A stretch of 64,000 bases of DNA, taken from Kribbella italica. Lineage in GTDB: Bacteria > Actinomycetota > Actinomycetes > Propionibacteriales > Kribbellaceae. Location: contig NZ_JACHMY010000001.1 of NCBI RefSeq assembly GCF_014205135.1, forward strand, positions 1,550,001 through 1,614,000. The letters are read 5' to 3'. This document shows positions 27,662-35,887 of this stretch, in pieces; position 1 is the stretch's first letter, and the number at the start of each line of letters is the position of its first letter. The position numbers were made by a program, and so were the translations under genes. The notes under the pieces are model-generated. The model did no database searches, had not been told where the DNA came from, and saw only the letters and a list, made by a program, of their open reading frames with translations.

Positions 27662-28426
27662 TTAGAAAGTACGGAGTGCTCCGCCGTCGACAGGGACCAT
27701 GACGCCGGTCAGGTAGGAGGCGGCGGGGGAGAGGACGAAGGCCGCGACCCGGCCGAACTCCTCCGGCAGGCCGTAGCGGCGCAGCGGGATGGTCTTCTCC
27801 GCCGAGCGGCGGGTGGCGTCCGGGTCGCCGCCCTTGGAGTCGAGCTCGCGGACGCGGTCGGTGGCGATCTTGCCGGGCAGCAGGCCGTTGACGCGGACGC
27901 CGTTCGGGCCGAGCTCGTCGGCGAGCGTCTTGGCGACCATGGCCAGACCGGGGCGCAGACCGTTGGAGATCGCGAGCCCCGGGATCGGCGACTTCACCGA
28001 CGACGACAGGACGAAGGCCAGCGACGTGCCTTCGGCGCCGGCCCGCGCGACCGAGCGGGCGATCCGCAGCCCACCGAGGAACACGCTGTCGAACGCCGCG
28101 CGCCAGTCGTCCTCGTCGGTGTCCAGCGCCGTACCGGGCCGGGGTCCACCGACGCTGATCAGCGCGCCGTGCAGCGCACCCCACTTGGCGATCGCCGTCG
28201 CGGCCAGCCGTTCGGCGCTCTCGGGGTCGGCGTTGTCGACCGGGATGCCGACCACGTTCTCGCCGAGCTCGGCGGCGGCCCGCGCGATCGACTCCTCGTT
28301 GCGGCTGGAGATCACCAGCCGGGCGCCTTCGGCGGCCAGTACCCGCGCGGTGGCGAGACCGAGCCCGCCGCTGGCGCCGGTGACGATGTAGGTGCGATCG
28401 CGAAGTCCGAGGTCCACGGCCACCAT
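27662..28426 (-). CDS. SDR-fold oxidoreductase lacking the usual catalytic Tyr-Lys
   Basis: 254 residues; ATG 28424-28426 or the adjacent GTG at 28423. N-terminal TYIVTGASGGLGLATARVLA binds NAD(P), and ALISVGGPRPG replaces the NNAG motif. After the SSSVKSP strand the expected YxxxK helix reads LAISNGLRPGLAMVAK: no Tyr and no Lys at the catalytic spacing. This fits the 3-oxoacyl-reductase-like SDR branch known to lack the canonical Tyr, whose activity is unsettled. Ends MVPVDGGALRTF. Same strand as SURF1, 114 bp downstream. Confidence 0.88.
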   Translation of the reverse strand: MVAVDLGLRDRTYIVTGASGGLGLATARVLAAEGARLVISSRNEESIARAAAELGENVVGIPVDNADPESAERLAATAIAKWGALHGALISVGGPRPGTALDTDEDDWRAAFDSVFLGGLRIARSVARAGAEGTSLAFVLSSSVKSPIPGLAISNGLRPGLAMVAKTLADELGPNGVRVNGLLPGKIATDRVRELDSKGGDPDATRRSAEKTIPLRRYGLPEEFGRVAAFVLSPAASYLTGVMVPVDGGALRTF

Positions 28427-28480
28427 CCTGCCGTACAACGCCGGAGCCCGCTGAGCTGCGCGCCGTGAGCGCGCCTCGCC

Positions 28481-28507
28481 GTCTCACATCCCGAAACTGC
28501 GTCTCAC
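28481..28507. promoter_or_regulatory. Direct GTCTCAC repeat upstream of the SDR gene
   Basis: GTCTCAC at 28481-28487 and 28501-28507, exactly 20 bp apart (about two helical turns), 55-80 bp upstream of the SDR start on its coding strand side. The spacing suggests a binding site for a dimeric regulator; which one is not known. Confidence 0.4.
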
Positions 28508-28540
28508 CAGCGCGCCGAGGCGCGACGCGGAAGGACGGGC

Positions 28541-29374
28541 TCAGCGCTCGGGTGGCGCCGTGGAACTGTCCGACACGCCGACGGCGGTCGCCGGTCGGTT
28601 GCGATCGGCAACATCGGTGTCCGCGGGCGGGCCGCCTTCACCGGCAGGTGCTTCCTCGTCCTCGTCCTTGGTCAGGTCCTGGCGCGAGAAGTAGACCAAC
28701 CCGCCGATCGCCATCAGCGCGAAGAAGAACCATTGCAACGCGTAGAAGAAGTGCGGCCCGTCGTCGATCTCCGGCCCGGGGAACTTCCCGAACGCCGCGT
28801 CCGCGGCGGGCTGCTGCTGATCGGTGGCCAGGTATCCGTCGTACAGCTTGAGGCCGAGGGTGTTCCCGTAGTCCGGTCCGTTGATCAGCCGCGCCGTGCC
28901 GTCGACCGGCGTACCGCCGCTCGTGTGCCCGCCGTGCTCGCTGCGCCGCAGCCGCCCGGTGACGGTCACCTCGCCGCTCGGCACCGCGGGGATCGTCGTC
29001 GGCGCCAGCTCGGAGCTCTTCCGCGCCAGGAACCCCCGGTCGACCAGCAGCGCCGTCCCGTCGGTGAGGATCAGCGGCGTGACGATCTCGAAGCCGGGCC
29101 GGTCGTTGACGTTCCGGTACCGGACGACGATCTGCTTGCTCGCATCGTACCGGCCGGTGACCACCGCGGTCCGCCAGTCGTGCTGCGGCCCGATCACGTG
29201 GTCAGGCCCGACGATCTCGCTGATCGGCGCCGGCGGGGCGGCCAGGTTGCTGGTGGTCACCTCGTTACGGACCTTGCGTTCGTCGAGCCGGTGCAGCTGC
29301 CAGCGGCCGAGCTGCACACAGGCTCCGGCCAGGACCAGGATCACCAGCGCGGAACCGATCCACCGCCTTGTCAT
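28541..29374 (-). CDS. SURF1-family cytochrome oxidase assembly protein
   Basis: 277 residues from ATG 29372-29374 (an ATG four codons upstream is also possible). Two membrane helices, one near residues 5-25 and one near 205-225, flank an extracytoplasmic domain. The conserved CVQLGRWQLHRLDERK after helix 1, TALLVDRGFL in the middle and HFFYALQWFFFALMA at helix 2 are SURF1 marks. SURF1 helps insert heme a into aa3-type cytochrome c oxidase. A proline/acid-rich cytoplasmic tail of about 45 residues follows. Divergent from moaA. Confidence 0.92.
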   Translation of the reverse strand: MTRRWIGSALVILVLAGACVQLGRWQLHRLDERKVRNEVTTSNLAAPPAPISEIVGPDHVIGPQHDWRTAVVTGRYDASKQIVVRYRNVNDRPGFEIVTPLILTDGTALLVDRGFLARKSSELAPTTIPAVPSGEVTVTGRLRRSEHGGHTSGGTPVDGTARLINGPDYGNTLGLKLYDGYLATDQQQPAADAAFGKFPGPEIDDGPHFFYALQWFFFALMAIGGLVYFSRQDLTKDEDEEAPAGEGGPPADTDVADRNRPATAVGVSDSSTAPPER

Positions 29375-29450
29375 CAAACGACGCACCCCACGAACTTAGG
29401 CCATGACCTGAAACACACCACCGCCGCCTGCCGCCACGTACGCTGAGGGT

Positions 29451-30464
29451 GTGTATACCAAGACGCAGCAGCTTGGCCTGGCCGACAACTACGGCCGGGT
29501 GGCAACGGACCTCAGGGTCTCCCTGACGGACCGTTGCAACCTGCGCTGCACCTACTGCATGCCCGAGGAGGGCCTGGACTGGCTCGCCAAGCCCGAGCTG
29601 CTCACCGACGACGAGATCGTCCGGCTGGTCTCGATCGCGGTCACCCACCTCGGCGTCGACGAGATCCGGTTCACCGGCGGTGAGCCGCTGCTGCGGCGCG
29701 GCCTGGTCGGCATCGTCGACCGTACGACGAACCTCGAGCCCCGCCCGCAGGTCTCGCTGACCACCAACGGCATCGGCCTGGCCCGCCAGGCGGAGGCGCT
29801 GGCCGCGGCCGGCCTCGACCGGGTGAACGTGAGCCTCGACGCCGTCCGCCAGGACACCTTCCTGCAACTCACCCGCCGCGACCGGCTCAAGGACGTGCTG
29901 GCCGGCCTCGCCGCGGCGCACGCGGCCGGTCTGGCCCCGGTGAAGGTCAATGCCGTCCTGATGCGCGGCGTGAACGACGACCAGGCGCCCGAGCTGCTGC
30001 AGTTCTGTCTGGACCACGACTACGAGCTGCGCTTCATCGAGCAGATGCCGCTGGACGCCCAGCACGGCTGGGACCGGGCGACGATGATCACCGCCGACGA
30101 GATCCTTGAGAAGCTGAGCGACCGGTTCGGCCTGGAGCCGACCGACGCGGCGACCCGGGGGAGCGCGCCGGCCGAGTCCTTCACCGTGCACGGCGGACCG
30201 CAGACGGTCGGGATCATCGCGAGCGTCACGCGCCCGTTCTGCGGGGACTGCGACCGGGTCCGGCTCACCGCCGACGGTCAGGTCCGCGACTGCCTGTTCG
30301 CCCGGACCGAGTCGGACCTGCGCACGGCGTTGCGTGACGGTGCCTCCGATGAGGACCTCGCCGACCGGTGGCGGACCGCGATGCGCGGCAAGCTGCCCGG
30401 CCACGGGATCGCCGATCCGGCCTTCCTCCAGCCGGTCCGCCCGATGTCCGCGATCGGCGGCTAG
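29451..30464 (+). CDS. moaA: GTP 3',8-cyclase, molybdenum cofactor biosynthesis
   Basis: 337 residues, GTG start. Radical-SAM cluster C29-x3-C33-x2-C36 (DRCNLRCTYCMPE), EIRFTGGEPLLRRG for SAM, and C-terminal cluster ligands in FCGDCDRVRLTADGQVRDCLF. It ends in Gly-Gly (SAIGG), the tail needed for catalysis in MoaA. It rearranges GTP to 3',8-cyclo-dihydro-GTP, the first step to molybdopterin. No other moa genes are adjacent, so the pathway is scattered in this genome. Confidence 0.96.
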   Translation: MYTKTQQLGLADNYGRVATDLRVSLTDRCNLRCTYCMPEEGLDWLAKPELLTDDEIVRLVSIAVTHLGVDEIRFTGGEPLLRRGLVGIVDRTTNLEPRPQVSLTTNGIGLARQAEALAAAGLDRVNVSLDAVRQDTFLQLTRRDRLKDVLAGLAAAHAAGLAPVKVNAVLMRGVNDDQAPELLQFCLDHDYELRFIEQMPLDAQHGWDRATMITADEILEKLSDRFGLEPTDAATRGSAPAESFTVHGGPQTVGIIASVTRPFCGDCDRVRLTADGQVRDCLFARTESDLRTALRDGASDEDLADRWRTAMRGKLPGHGIADPAFLQPVRPMSAIGG

Positions 30465-30535
30465 CGCGCACCACCAGTACGGCGTACTAGTAGGGCCGGT
30501 GCAAATCTGAACCGGAAATTTACTTTTTCACCCGT

Positions 30536-30551
30536 AACGCGTGCACGCGTT
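30536..30551. repeat. Perfect 16-bp palindrome
   Basis: AACGCGTGCACGCGTT is fully self-complementary with no loop, between the converging moaA and a small zinc-ribbon-like gene. An operator or methylation target is more likely than a terminator, given the absence of a loop. Confidence 0.5.
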
Positions 30552-30555
30552 GTTC

Positions 30556-30759
30556 TCAGCCGGTGAAAGGCTCGACCTCGCGCAGGAAAGAGCGCGCGCC
30601 GAGGAAGTCGCTCAACGACTGCTTGTGCTCGTCACAGGCGACCCACGTCTTACGCCGGTCGGGCGTGTGGATCTTGGGGTTGTTCCACAGCAGCGCCCAG
30701 CGGGCGGGGGCGCCACAACCCCTTGCGGAGCAGACGGACGCCGGTACTTGATCACTCAT
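30556..30759 (-). CDS. Small Cys-rich conserved protein, possible zinc ribbon
   Basis: 67 residues from the ATG at 30757-30759; a TTG eight codons upstream repeats the same MSDQ start sequence. C-x4-C (SVCSARGCGAP) and, after about 30 residues, C-x2-H (VACDEHK) could form one zinc site. The core WALLWNNPKIHTPDRRKTW is recognisable in unnamed actinobacterial proteins. No function known. Converges on moaA. Confidence 0.65.
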   Translation of the reverse strand: MSDQVPASVCSARGCGAPARWALLWNNPKIHTPDRRKTWVACDEHKQSLSDFLGARSFLREVEPFTG

Positions 30760-30936
30760 GAGGAATTGTTCCTGATCACTCAATAATCAAAAGCCTGGGG
30801 AAAATGAAGCGACGTCGGACAGCCACGGGGGGAGCCGTCCGACGCCGCATCAAGTCCCTGAATTTCACGGGTGAACTTCAGAGCACGCGGGAGATTCTGA
30901 CACGGATCAGGTGGCAGAATCCAGTCCCGGCCGAGA

Positions 30937-31296
30937 TCACTTTTCGGTGTCGCCACGCAACTCCTGATCGGGCACGTATTCACCCTGTACGACGGGCCCC
31001 GGTTGCTGCTCCAGCTGAATGCGCGGCGGCGCCTCGTACGGGTCGGCGCCGTCGACCTTGCGGCTCTGGTGCGCGTTGGCGAACACCACCGCGACCGAGG
31101 GCAGGAAGACCGCCCCGACCAGCAGGATCCAGCGCCACGGCGACGGGGTCAGCACGGCCGCGACGAAGCACACCACCCGCAGCGACATCATCCACGCGTA
31201 GCGCGCGATCCGGCTGTCCAGGTCCTCGGAGCGACCTGGCTGGGCACTGGTCACGGAGACGACCGTTTCACCGTCGGTCTCACGTCGTCGGGGCAT
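30937..31296 (-). CDS. DUF3099 family membrane protein
   Basis: 119 residues, ATG 31294-31296 with GAGGAG upstream. Two adjacent hydrophobic helices (RVVCFVAAVLTPSPWRWI and LVGAVFLPSVAVVFANA) form a hairpin, with cytoplasmic ends implied by flanking Arg/Lys. The pattern RYAWMMSLR before helix 1 is the DUF3099 signature, an actinobacterial family without known function. Divergent from dodecin. The 177 bp between it and the small Cys-rich gene hold only a GTCGGAC/GTCCGAC hairpin near 30814-30844. Confidence 0.85.
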   Translation of the reverse strand: MPRRRETDGETVVSVTSAQPGRSEDLDSRIARYAWMMSLRVVCFVAAVLTPSPWRWILLVGAVFLPSVAVVFANAHQSRKVDGADPYEAPPRIQLEQQPGPVVQGEYVPDQELRGDTEK

Positions 31297-31371
31297 CTAT
31301 TCTCCTCACCTAAGGACAACGGTACGCCGCTCGTTCAGGGCCGCCGCAGCCAGCTGTGAAGGGAGACCACG

Positions 31372-31584
31372 ATGACAGATCGCACCTACCGGGTGACCGA
31401 GCTCGTCGGCACGTCCAAGGACGGCGTCGACGCGGCGATCCAGAACGCGATCGGCCGGGCCGGCGAGACGCTGCGGCACCTGGACTGGTTCGAGGTGACG
31501 CAGATCCGCGGCCACATCGTCGACAACCGGATCGACCACTACCAGGTCGGCCTGAAGGTCGGTTTCCGCCTCGAGGACTCCTGA
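31372..31584 (+). CDS. Dodecin flavin-storage protein
   Basis: 70 residues, ATG after AAGGGAG. One helix between three strands, with W39 in LRHLDWFEVTQIRG, the Trp that stacks on bound flavin in dodecins, and VDNRIDHYQVGLKVGF. It assembles into a hollow dodecamer that stores or buffers FMN, riboflavin or CoA. A GC-rich terminator follows. Confidence 0.95.
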   Translation: MTDRTYRVTELVGTSKDGVDAAIQNAIGRAGETLRHLDWFEVTQIRGHIVDNRIDHYQVGLKVGFRLEDS

Positions 31585-31601
31585 CCGGTACGCCGTCCGG
31601 C

Positions 31602-31640
31602 GCCCCCGGCGACCGCCCGGTTCACGCCGGCGCCGGGGGC
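31602..31640 (+). terminator. Terminator after dodecin
   Basis: GCCCCCGGCG (31602-31611) pairs perfectly with CGCCGGGGGC (31631-31640), 18 bp past the dodecin stop. Confidence 0.65.
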
Positions 31641-31692
31641 GGGCGATAGCGTTCGTCCGGCAGGAGTGTCCATCGAGTGAGGAGAAGTGTTC

Positions 31693-32397
31693 GTGGCCAG
31701 ATCGGTATTCGTCACCGGCGGCAACCGGGGCATCGGCCTCGCCATCGCCACCGCGTTCAAGGAGGCCGGCGACAACGTCGCGGTCACCTATCACAGCGGC
31801 GAACCGCCGGCCGGCTTCTTCGGCGTGAAGTGCGACGTCAGTGACACCGAGCAGGTGGACGCCGCCTTCGAGGCGATCCAGGCCGAGCAGGGCCCGGTCG
31901 AGGTCCTGGTCGCGAACGCCGGCATCACCAAGGACACCCTGCTGCTGCGGATGTCCGACGACGACTGGGAGTCGGTCATCCGGACCAACCTCACCGGATC
32001 GTTCAAGGTCGCCAAGCGCGCCGCGAAGGGCATGCTGCGGCTGCGCAAGGGCCGGATCGTCTTCATCTCCTCGGTGGTCGGCCTGCTCGGCTCGCCCGGC
32101 CAGGTGAACTACGCCGCCAGCAAGTCCGGCATGATCGGCATGGCGCGTTCGATGGCCCGTGAGCTGGGCAGCCGCGGCATCACCGCGAACGTCGTCGCCC
32201 CGGGCTTCGTCGAGACCGACATGACCGCCGTCCTGCCGGAGGAGACCCAGAAGCAGTACCTGGGCCAGATCCCGCTCGGCCGGTTCGGCCTGACCACCGA
32301 GATCGCCAACGCCGTGCGCTGGATTGCGTCCGAGGAAGCCGGGTACATCACCGGCGCGGTGCTTCCGGTCGACGGCGGCATCGGCATGGGCAACTAG
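31693..32397 (+). CDS. fabG: 3-oxoacyl-ACP reductase (FabG/MabA type)
   Basis: 234 residues. The GTG at 31693 is 8 bases after GGAG; the GTG at 31687 is too close to the ribosome site. SVFVTGGNRGIGLAIA for NADPH, VANAGITKD, and the catalytic Ser-Tyr-Lys in ISSVVGLLGSPGQVNYAASKSG. It reduces 3-oxoacyl-ACP in type II fatty acid synthesis. It pairs with the InhA-type gene 38 bp downstream, the same order as mabA-inhA in mycobacteria. Confidence 0.95.
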   Translation: MARSVFVTGGNRGIGLAIATAFKEAGDNVAVTYHSGEPPAGFFGVKCDVSDTEQVDAAFEAIQAEQGPVEVLVANAGITKDTLLLRMSDDDWESVIRTNLTGSFKVAKRAAKGMLRLRKGRIVFISSVVGLLGSPGQVNYAASKSGMIGMARSMARELGSRGITANVVAPGFVETDMTAVLPEETQKQYLGQIPLGRFGLTTEIANAVRWIASEEAGYITGAVLPVDGGIGMGN

Positions 32398-32435
32398 TCA
32401 CACTCACTTCTCAGTCGATCCAGGAAGGGACGCCG

Positions 32436-33206
32436 GTGGGCATCCTCGACGGCAAGCGGATCCTGGTCGCCGGAGTCACGCTCGACTCCTCGATCGGTTT
32501 CGCCACGGCCAAGGTGGCGCAGGAACAAGGCGCCACCGTGCTGATCTCGAACTTCGGCCGCGCGCTGAGCATCACCAAGCGGATCGCGAAACGCTTACCC
32601 GTCGAACCGCCGGTGCTCGAGCTGGACGTGACCGACGAGACGCACCTGGCCGCGCTGCCGGACCTGATCCGGGAGCACGTCGACGGCCTGGACGGCGTCG
32701 TGCACTCGATCGCGTACGGCAACCCGGAGACGATCCTCGGCGGCAAGTTCCTGGACGGCCCGTGGGACGACGTGTCCCGCGCGGTGCACGTGTCGGCGTA
32801 CAGCCTGAAGGCGCTGGCGGTGACGTGCGCGCCGCTGATGAGCCGCGGCAGCAGCGTCGTCGGGCTGACCTTCGACGCGACCGTGGCCTGGCCGGGGTAC
32901 GACTGGATGGGGGTGGCCAAGGCCGCGCTGGAGTCGACCTCCCGCTACCTGGCCCGCGACTTGGGTGCCCTGGGCATCCGGTGCAACCTGGTCTCGGCCG
33001 GCCCGCTGAAAACGCTGGCCGCGAAGGCGATCCCGGGTTTCGAGAAGTTCGAGGACCCCTGGCTCGACCGGGCCCCGCTGGGCTGGGACCCGTCCGACCT
33101 CGAGCCGACCGGCAAGACCATCGTCGGCCTGCTCAGCGACTTCTTCCCCTCCACCACCGGCGAGATCATCCACGTCGACGGCGGCTACCACGCGATGGGT
33201 GCTTGA
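32436..33206 (+). CDS. inhA: Enoyl-ACP reductase (NADH), InhA/FabI type
   Basis: 256 residues, GTG with AGGAAGG upstream. VAGVTLDSSIGFATAKVA is the divergent glycine motif of FabI/InhA, and GYDWMGVAKAALES holds the active Tyr and Lys in the spacing of InhA. It performs the last reduction of the fatty acid elongation cycle and is the target of triclosan and isoniazid-type inhibitors in relatives. In operon with fabG. Ten bases separate it from the Mur ligase-like gene. Confidence 0.95.
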   Translation: MGILDGKRILVAGVTLDSSIGFATAKVAQEQGATVLISNFGRALSITKRIAKRLPVEPPVLELDVTDETHLAALPDLIREHVDGLDGVVHSIAYGNPETILGGKFLDGPWDDVSRAVHVSAYSLKALAVTCAPLMSRGSSVVGLTFDATVAWPGYDWMGVAKAALESTSRYLARDLGALGIRCNLVSAGPLKTLAAKAIPGFEKFEDPWLDRAPLGWDPSDLEPTGKTIVGLLSDFFPSTTGEIIHVDGGYHAMGA

Positions 33207-33216
33207 GGTGTCTCCA

Positions 33217-34905
33217 GTGACTTCCCAGGTAGAGCTCCGCGTCCTGGACGGAGCCAACCTCTACTTCAGCCGGGCCGCGGTCAAGCTGACCCTCGACCTG
33301 TCCGCACTGATCGACGCGCCCGCGCCGACGGCCAAGTCCTACGCCTCGGCGCTCGGGCTCGGCACGACGCGGCCGGGCCGGATCGGGTCGGGGTTCCGGC
33401 AGCGGTTCGCGATCCGCGTGGTCGGGCACATCGTCCGCCGGATCGCCCGCGAGGCCGGGATCGGCCGGATCGGCGTCCGGGTGCGCCCGGAGGCCGACGT
33501 CCGGCGGCTGGTGGTCGCGTTCCCGTGGGCGCACGAGCAGCGCGCCCGCGCGCTGGGCCAGGCGATCGTCGAGGTGATCGATGCCTTCGGCACCGACGAG
33601 GCCGAGCTGACCACGCTGGTCACGGCGGTCGGCGACCGGGTCCGCAACGAACCGCCGGGCAACCCGCCGACGACGCTGCGCCCGAAGGTCCCGGTGGTCG
33701 CGGTGACCGGGACGAACGGCAAGACCACCACCTCGCGGATGATCGCGCACATCGGCCGCGCGGCCGGGCTGCACGTCGGCTGGTCGAGCACCGACGGCGT
33801 GTACTTCGACGGCGAACTGGTCGAGTACGGCGACTTCTCCGGCCCCAGCGGCGCCGGCCGCGTGCTGTCCCAGCCGGGGATCCAGCTCGCGGTCACCGAG
33901 ACCGCCCGCGGCGGCATCCTGCGGCGTGGCATCGGGGTCGCGTCGAACGACGTCTCCGTCGTCACCAACGTGAGCGCGGACCACCTCGGACTGGGCGGCA
34001 TCGACACCGTCGACCAGCTCGCCGAGGTGAAGGCGGTGATCACCAAGATCACCCGCCCGCGGGGCTGGTGCGTGGTCAACGGCGACGACCCGCGCACGTT
34101 CGCGATGCGGCTGGACTCGCCGGCCAAGTGCTGGGTGTTCTCCCGCGACGCCGACTCGCCGTCGATCCGGACGGTGCTGGAGGAGGGCGGCCGGGCGACC
34201 ACCGTCCTGGACGGATTCGTCACGGTGCTGGACAACGCCAGTGACGCCGAGGCGCTGCTGAAGGTGACCGACATCCCGATGACGCTGTCCGGGCTGTCCC
34301 ACTACAACGTCGAGAACGCGCTCGCCGCGACCTCGGCGGCGCTCGGGCTCGGGCTGCCCAAGGCGGCGGTGGTCGAGGGCCTGACCAGCTTCTCGCCGAA
34401 CGAGAACAACCCCGGCCGGATGAACATGTACTCGATCCGGGACTTCACCGTGGTGATCGACCTGGCCCACAACGAGGCCGGGCTCGAAGCGCTGCTGGAG
34501 ATCATGAACGGAGTCCGGGCCGAAGGCAGCCGGTTGCTGCTCGCACTGGGCTCGCCGGGGGACCGGTCCGACGAGATGGTCACCGCGATGGGCGCGATCG
34601 GGGCCCGCGGCGCCGACCGCGTGGTGATCGGGCACAAGGACCAGTACCTGCGCGGCCGGCCGCCGTCGGAGCTGGACGCGGTGTTCCGGGAGGGCACGAG
34701 CTCGGTCGGCGTCGACGACGTCCCGTCGTTCCCGACCGAGCTGGACGCGGCCAAGGCGCTGGTCGCCGAGGCCGGACCCGGCGATGTCGTCGCGGTGATG
34801 TCTCTGCAGGATCGGGCGAGTCTTGACGCCTGGTTGCGGTCCGAGGGAGCTACCGTCGACACACCGGAGACCTTGAAGAGCAAGGTCGAGCGAGCCCAGC
34901 ACTGA
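33217..34905 (+). CDS. Mur ligase-family protein, CphA C-domain-like without ATP-grasp
   Basis: 562 residues; GTG 33217 chosen because GAGG lies eight bases upstream (GTGs at 33199 and 33208 are alternatives). After a 150-residue N-terminal region (LRVLDGANLYFSRAAVKLTL) comes VVAVTGTNGKTTTSRM (P-loop), ETARGGILRRGIGV, NVSADHLGLGGIDTVDQLAEVK and a glutamate-ligase C domain ending in a conserved SLQDRASLDAWL. The core closely resembles the Mur-ligase half of the cyanophycin synthetase at 37589-40411, but the ATP-grasp half is replaced. It probably forms an amide bond on an acidic acceptor; the substrate is unknown. Confidence 0.85.
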   Translation: MTSQVELRVLDGANLYFSRAAVKLTLDLSALIDAPAPTAKSYASALGLGTTRPGRIGSGFRQRFAIRVVGHIVRRIAREAGIGRIGVRVRPEADVRRLVVAFPWAHEQRARALGQAIVEVIDAFGTDEAELTTLVTAVGDRVRNEPPGNPPTTLRPKVPVVAVTGTNGKTTTSRMIAHIGRAAGLHVGWSSTDGVYFDGELVEYGDFSGPSGAGRVLSQPGIQLAVTETARGGILRRGIGVASNDVSVVTNVSADHLGLGGIDTVDQLAEVKAVITKITRPRGWCVVNGDDPRTFAMRLDSPAKCWVFSRDADSPSIRTVLEEGGRATTVLDGFVTVLDNASDAEALLKVTDIPMTLSGLSHYNVENALAATSAALGLGLPKAAVVEGLTSFSPNENNPGRMNMYSIRDFTVVIDLAHNEAGLEALLEIMNGVRAEGSRLLLALGSPGDRSDEMVTAMGAIGARGADRVVIGHKDQYLRGRPPSELDAVFREGTSSVGVDDVPSFPTELDAAKALVAEAGPGDVVAVMSLQDRASLDAWLRSEGATVDTPETLKSKVERAQH

Positions 34906-34940
34906 ACCCCGGCCCCCGGGTCGGGGGCGAAATCGGGGTT
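34905..34940 (+). terminator. Nested hairpin between Mur ligase and membrane-protein gene
   Basis: AACCCCG (34905-34911) / CGGGGTT (34934-34940) with inner GCCCCCG (34912-34918) / CGGGGGC (34922-34928), followed by TTTC and the next ATG at 34943. It could terminate the Mur-ligase transcript or sequester the translation start of the next gene. Confidence 0.5.
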
Positions 34941-34942
34941 TC

Positions 34943-35887
34943 ATGCGCTACCTGTGGGCCGTCCCAGCGGCGGTGATCGGCTGGTTCCTGGCGGGGTTCG
35001 CCCCGAGCTACCTGGCCGGACTGCCCGACGCGGCGACGACGTTCGTCTCGGCCTCGAACGGCCGGGTCGACCTGCTCGTGCTCGGTGGTTTCGCCGGGGG
35101 AGTTGCGGCCGGGTTCCTGCTCGGCCGCGTCCGGTACGCCGTACCGCTGGTCCTGGTGGTTGCCGCAGGCACGTGGTGGCTCAGCGGACACACGCTGTCC
35201 GCGCGCGAGCTGCTGATCACGTTGCTTGCGGCAAGTGCCGTCGGCGCCCTCTTCGGTGCCCTCGGCACCCGAAGCTCGGTGGTCGCCGCGTTCGCCTTGG
35301 CGCTGCCGCTGGCCTGGTACGCCGCCCGCCCCGCCGCGGATCTCGCCGACGACTTCCGCTGGACCTGGCAGCTCAACGGCCTGCTCGTCGCCGTCGGCCT
35401 GGCGATCGTGCTGTACGTCTCCTGCTGGCGGCGCGGCTGGCGCTCGGCGTACTTCTGGCCGGCGCTGATCGCGACGTACCTGCTCTCGTTCGCGATCGTC
35501 GACGGCGTCCGGGCGGTCGCCTCCGCGGCGGGCCGGCCGGCCGACGAGATCGCCGACGCCGGCACCGACGGCTTCTTCCAGTCCTTCGAGCCCCTCCTGA
35601 CCAACTACTGGCCCTGGCTCGTACTCGCCGTCCTCCTGGCGATCCCGATGACCGCCCTCAAGCTCCGCGCGCTGCCTCCGCCGCCGCCCCCGCTCGACCC
35701 GTACGCCGACCGCACCAACGACGCCGTCCTCTCCGACGACCTCGACTGGATCGACCAGCACGAGCCCGAGCGCAGGCTCCTGGCCCGCTACAACCGCGCC
35801 ACCGCGGAGGAGGGCGGTTCAGACGAGCAGGTCGCGGGCGAGCCAGCCGTCTTCGTGCCATCCGGGAGGGATCGCGAAGACGGCTGA
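34943..35887 (+). CDS. Polytopic membrane protein of unknown function
   Basis: 314 residues with about seven hydrophobic helices between residues 1 and 240, and a cytoplasmic tail that starts with a Pro run (LRALPPPPPPLDPYADR) and is highly charged. No transporter motif is recognisable. No ribosome site precedes the ATG; a stable hairpin ends two bases before it. The last 69 bp overlap the convergent DyP peroxidase gene, so the true tail may matter for annotation of both. Confidence 0.7.
   Translation: MRYLWAVPAAVIGWFLAGFAPSYLAGLPDAATTFVSASNGRVDLLVLGGFAGGVAAGFLLGRVRYAVPLVLVVAAGTWWLSGHTLSARELLITLLAASAVGALFGALGTRSSVVAAFALALPLAWYAARPAADLADDFRWTWQLNGLLVAVGLAIVLYVSCWRRGWRSAYFWPALIATYLLSFAIVDGVRAVASAAGRPADEIADAGTDGFFQSFEPLLTNYWPWLVLAVLLAIPMTALKLRALPPPPPPLDPYADRTNDAVLSDDLDWIDQHEPERRLLARYNRATAEEGGSDEQVAGEPAVFVPSGRDREDG

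Noticed and set aside
30780..30983. Minus-strand 67-codon frame next to DUF3099
   Set aside because: Overlaps the DUF3099 3' end, crosses a hairpin, and no ribosome site or family.
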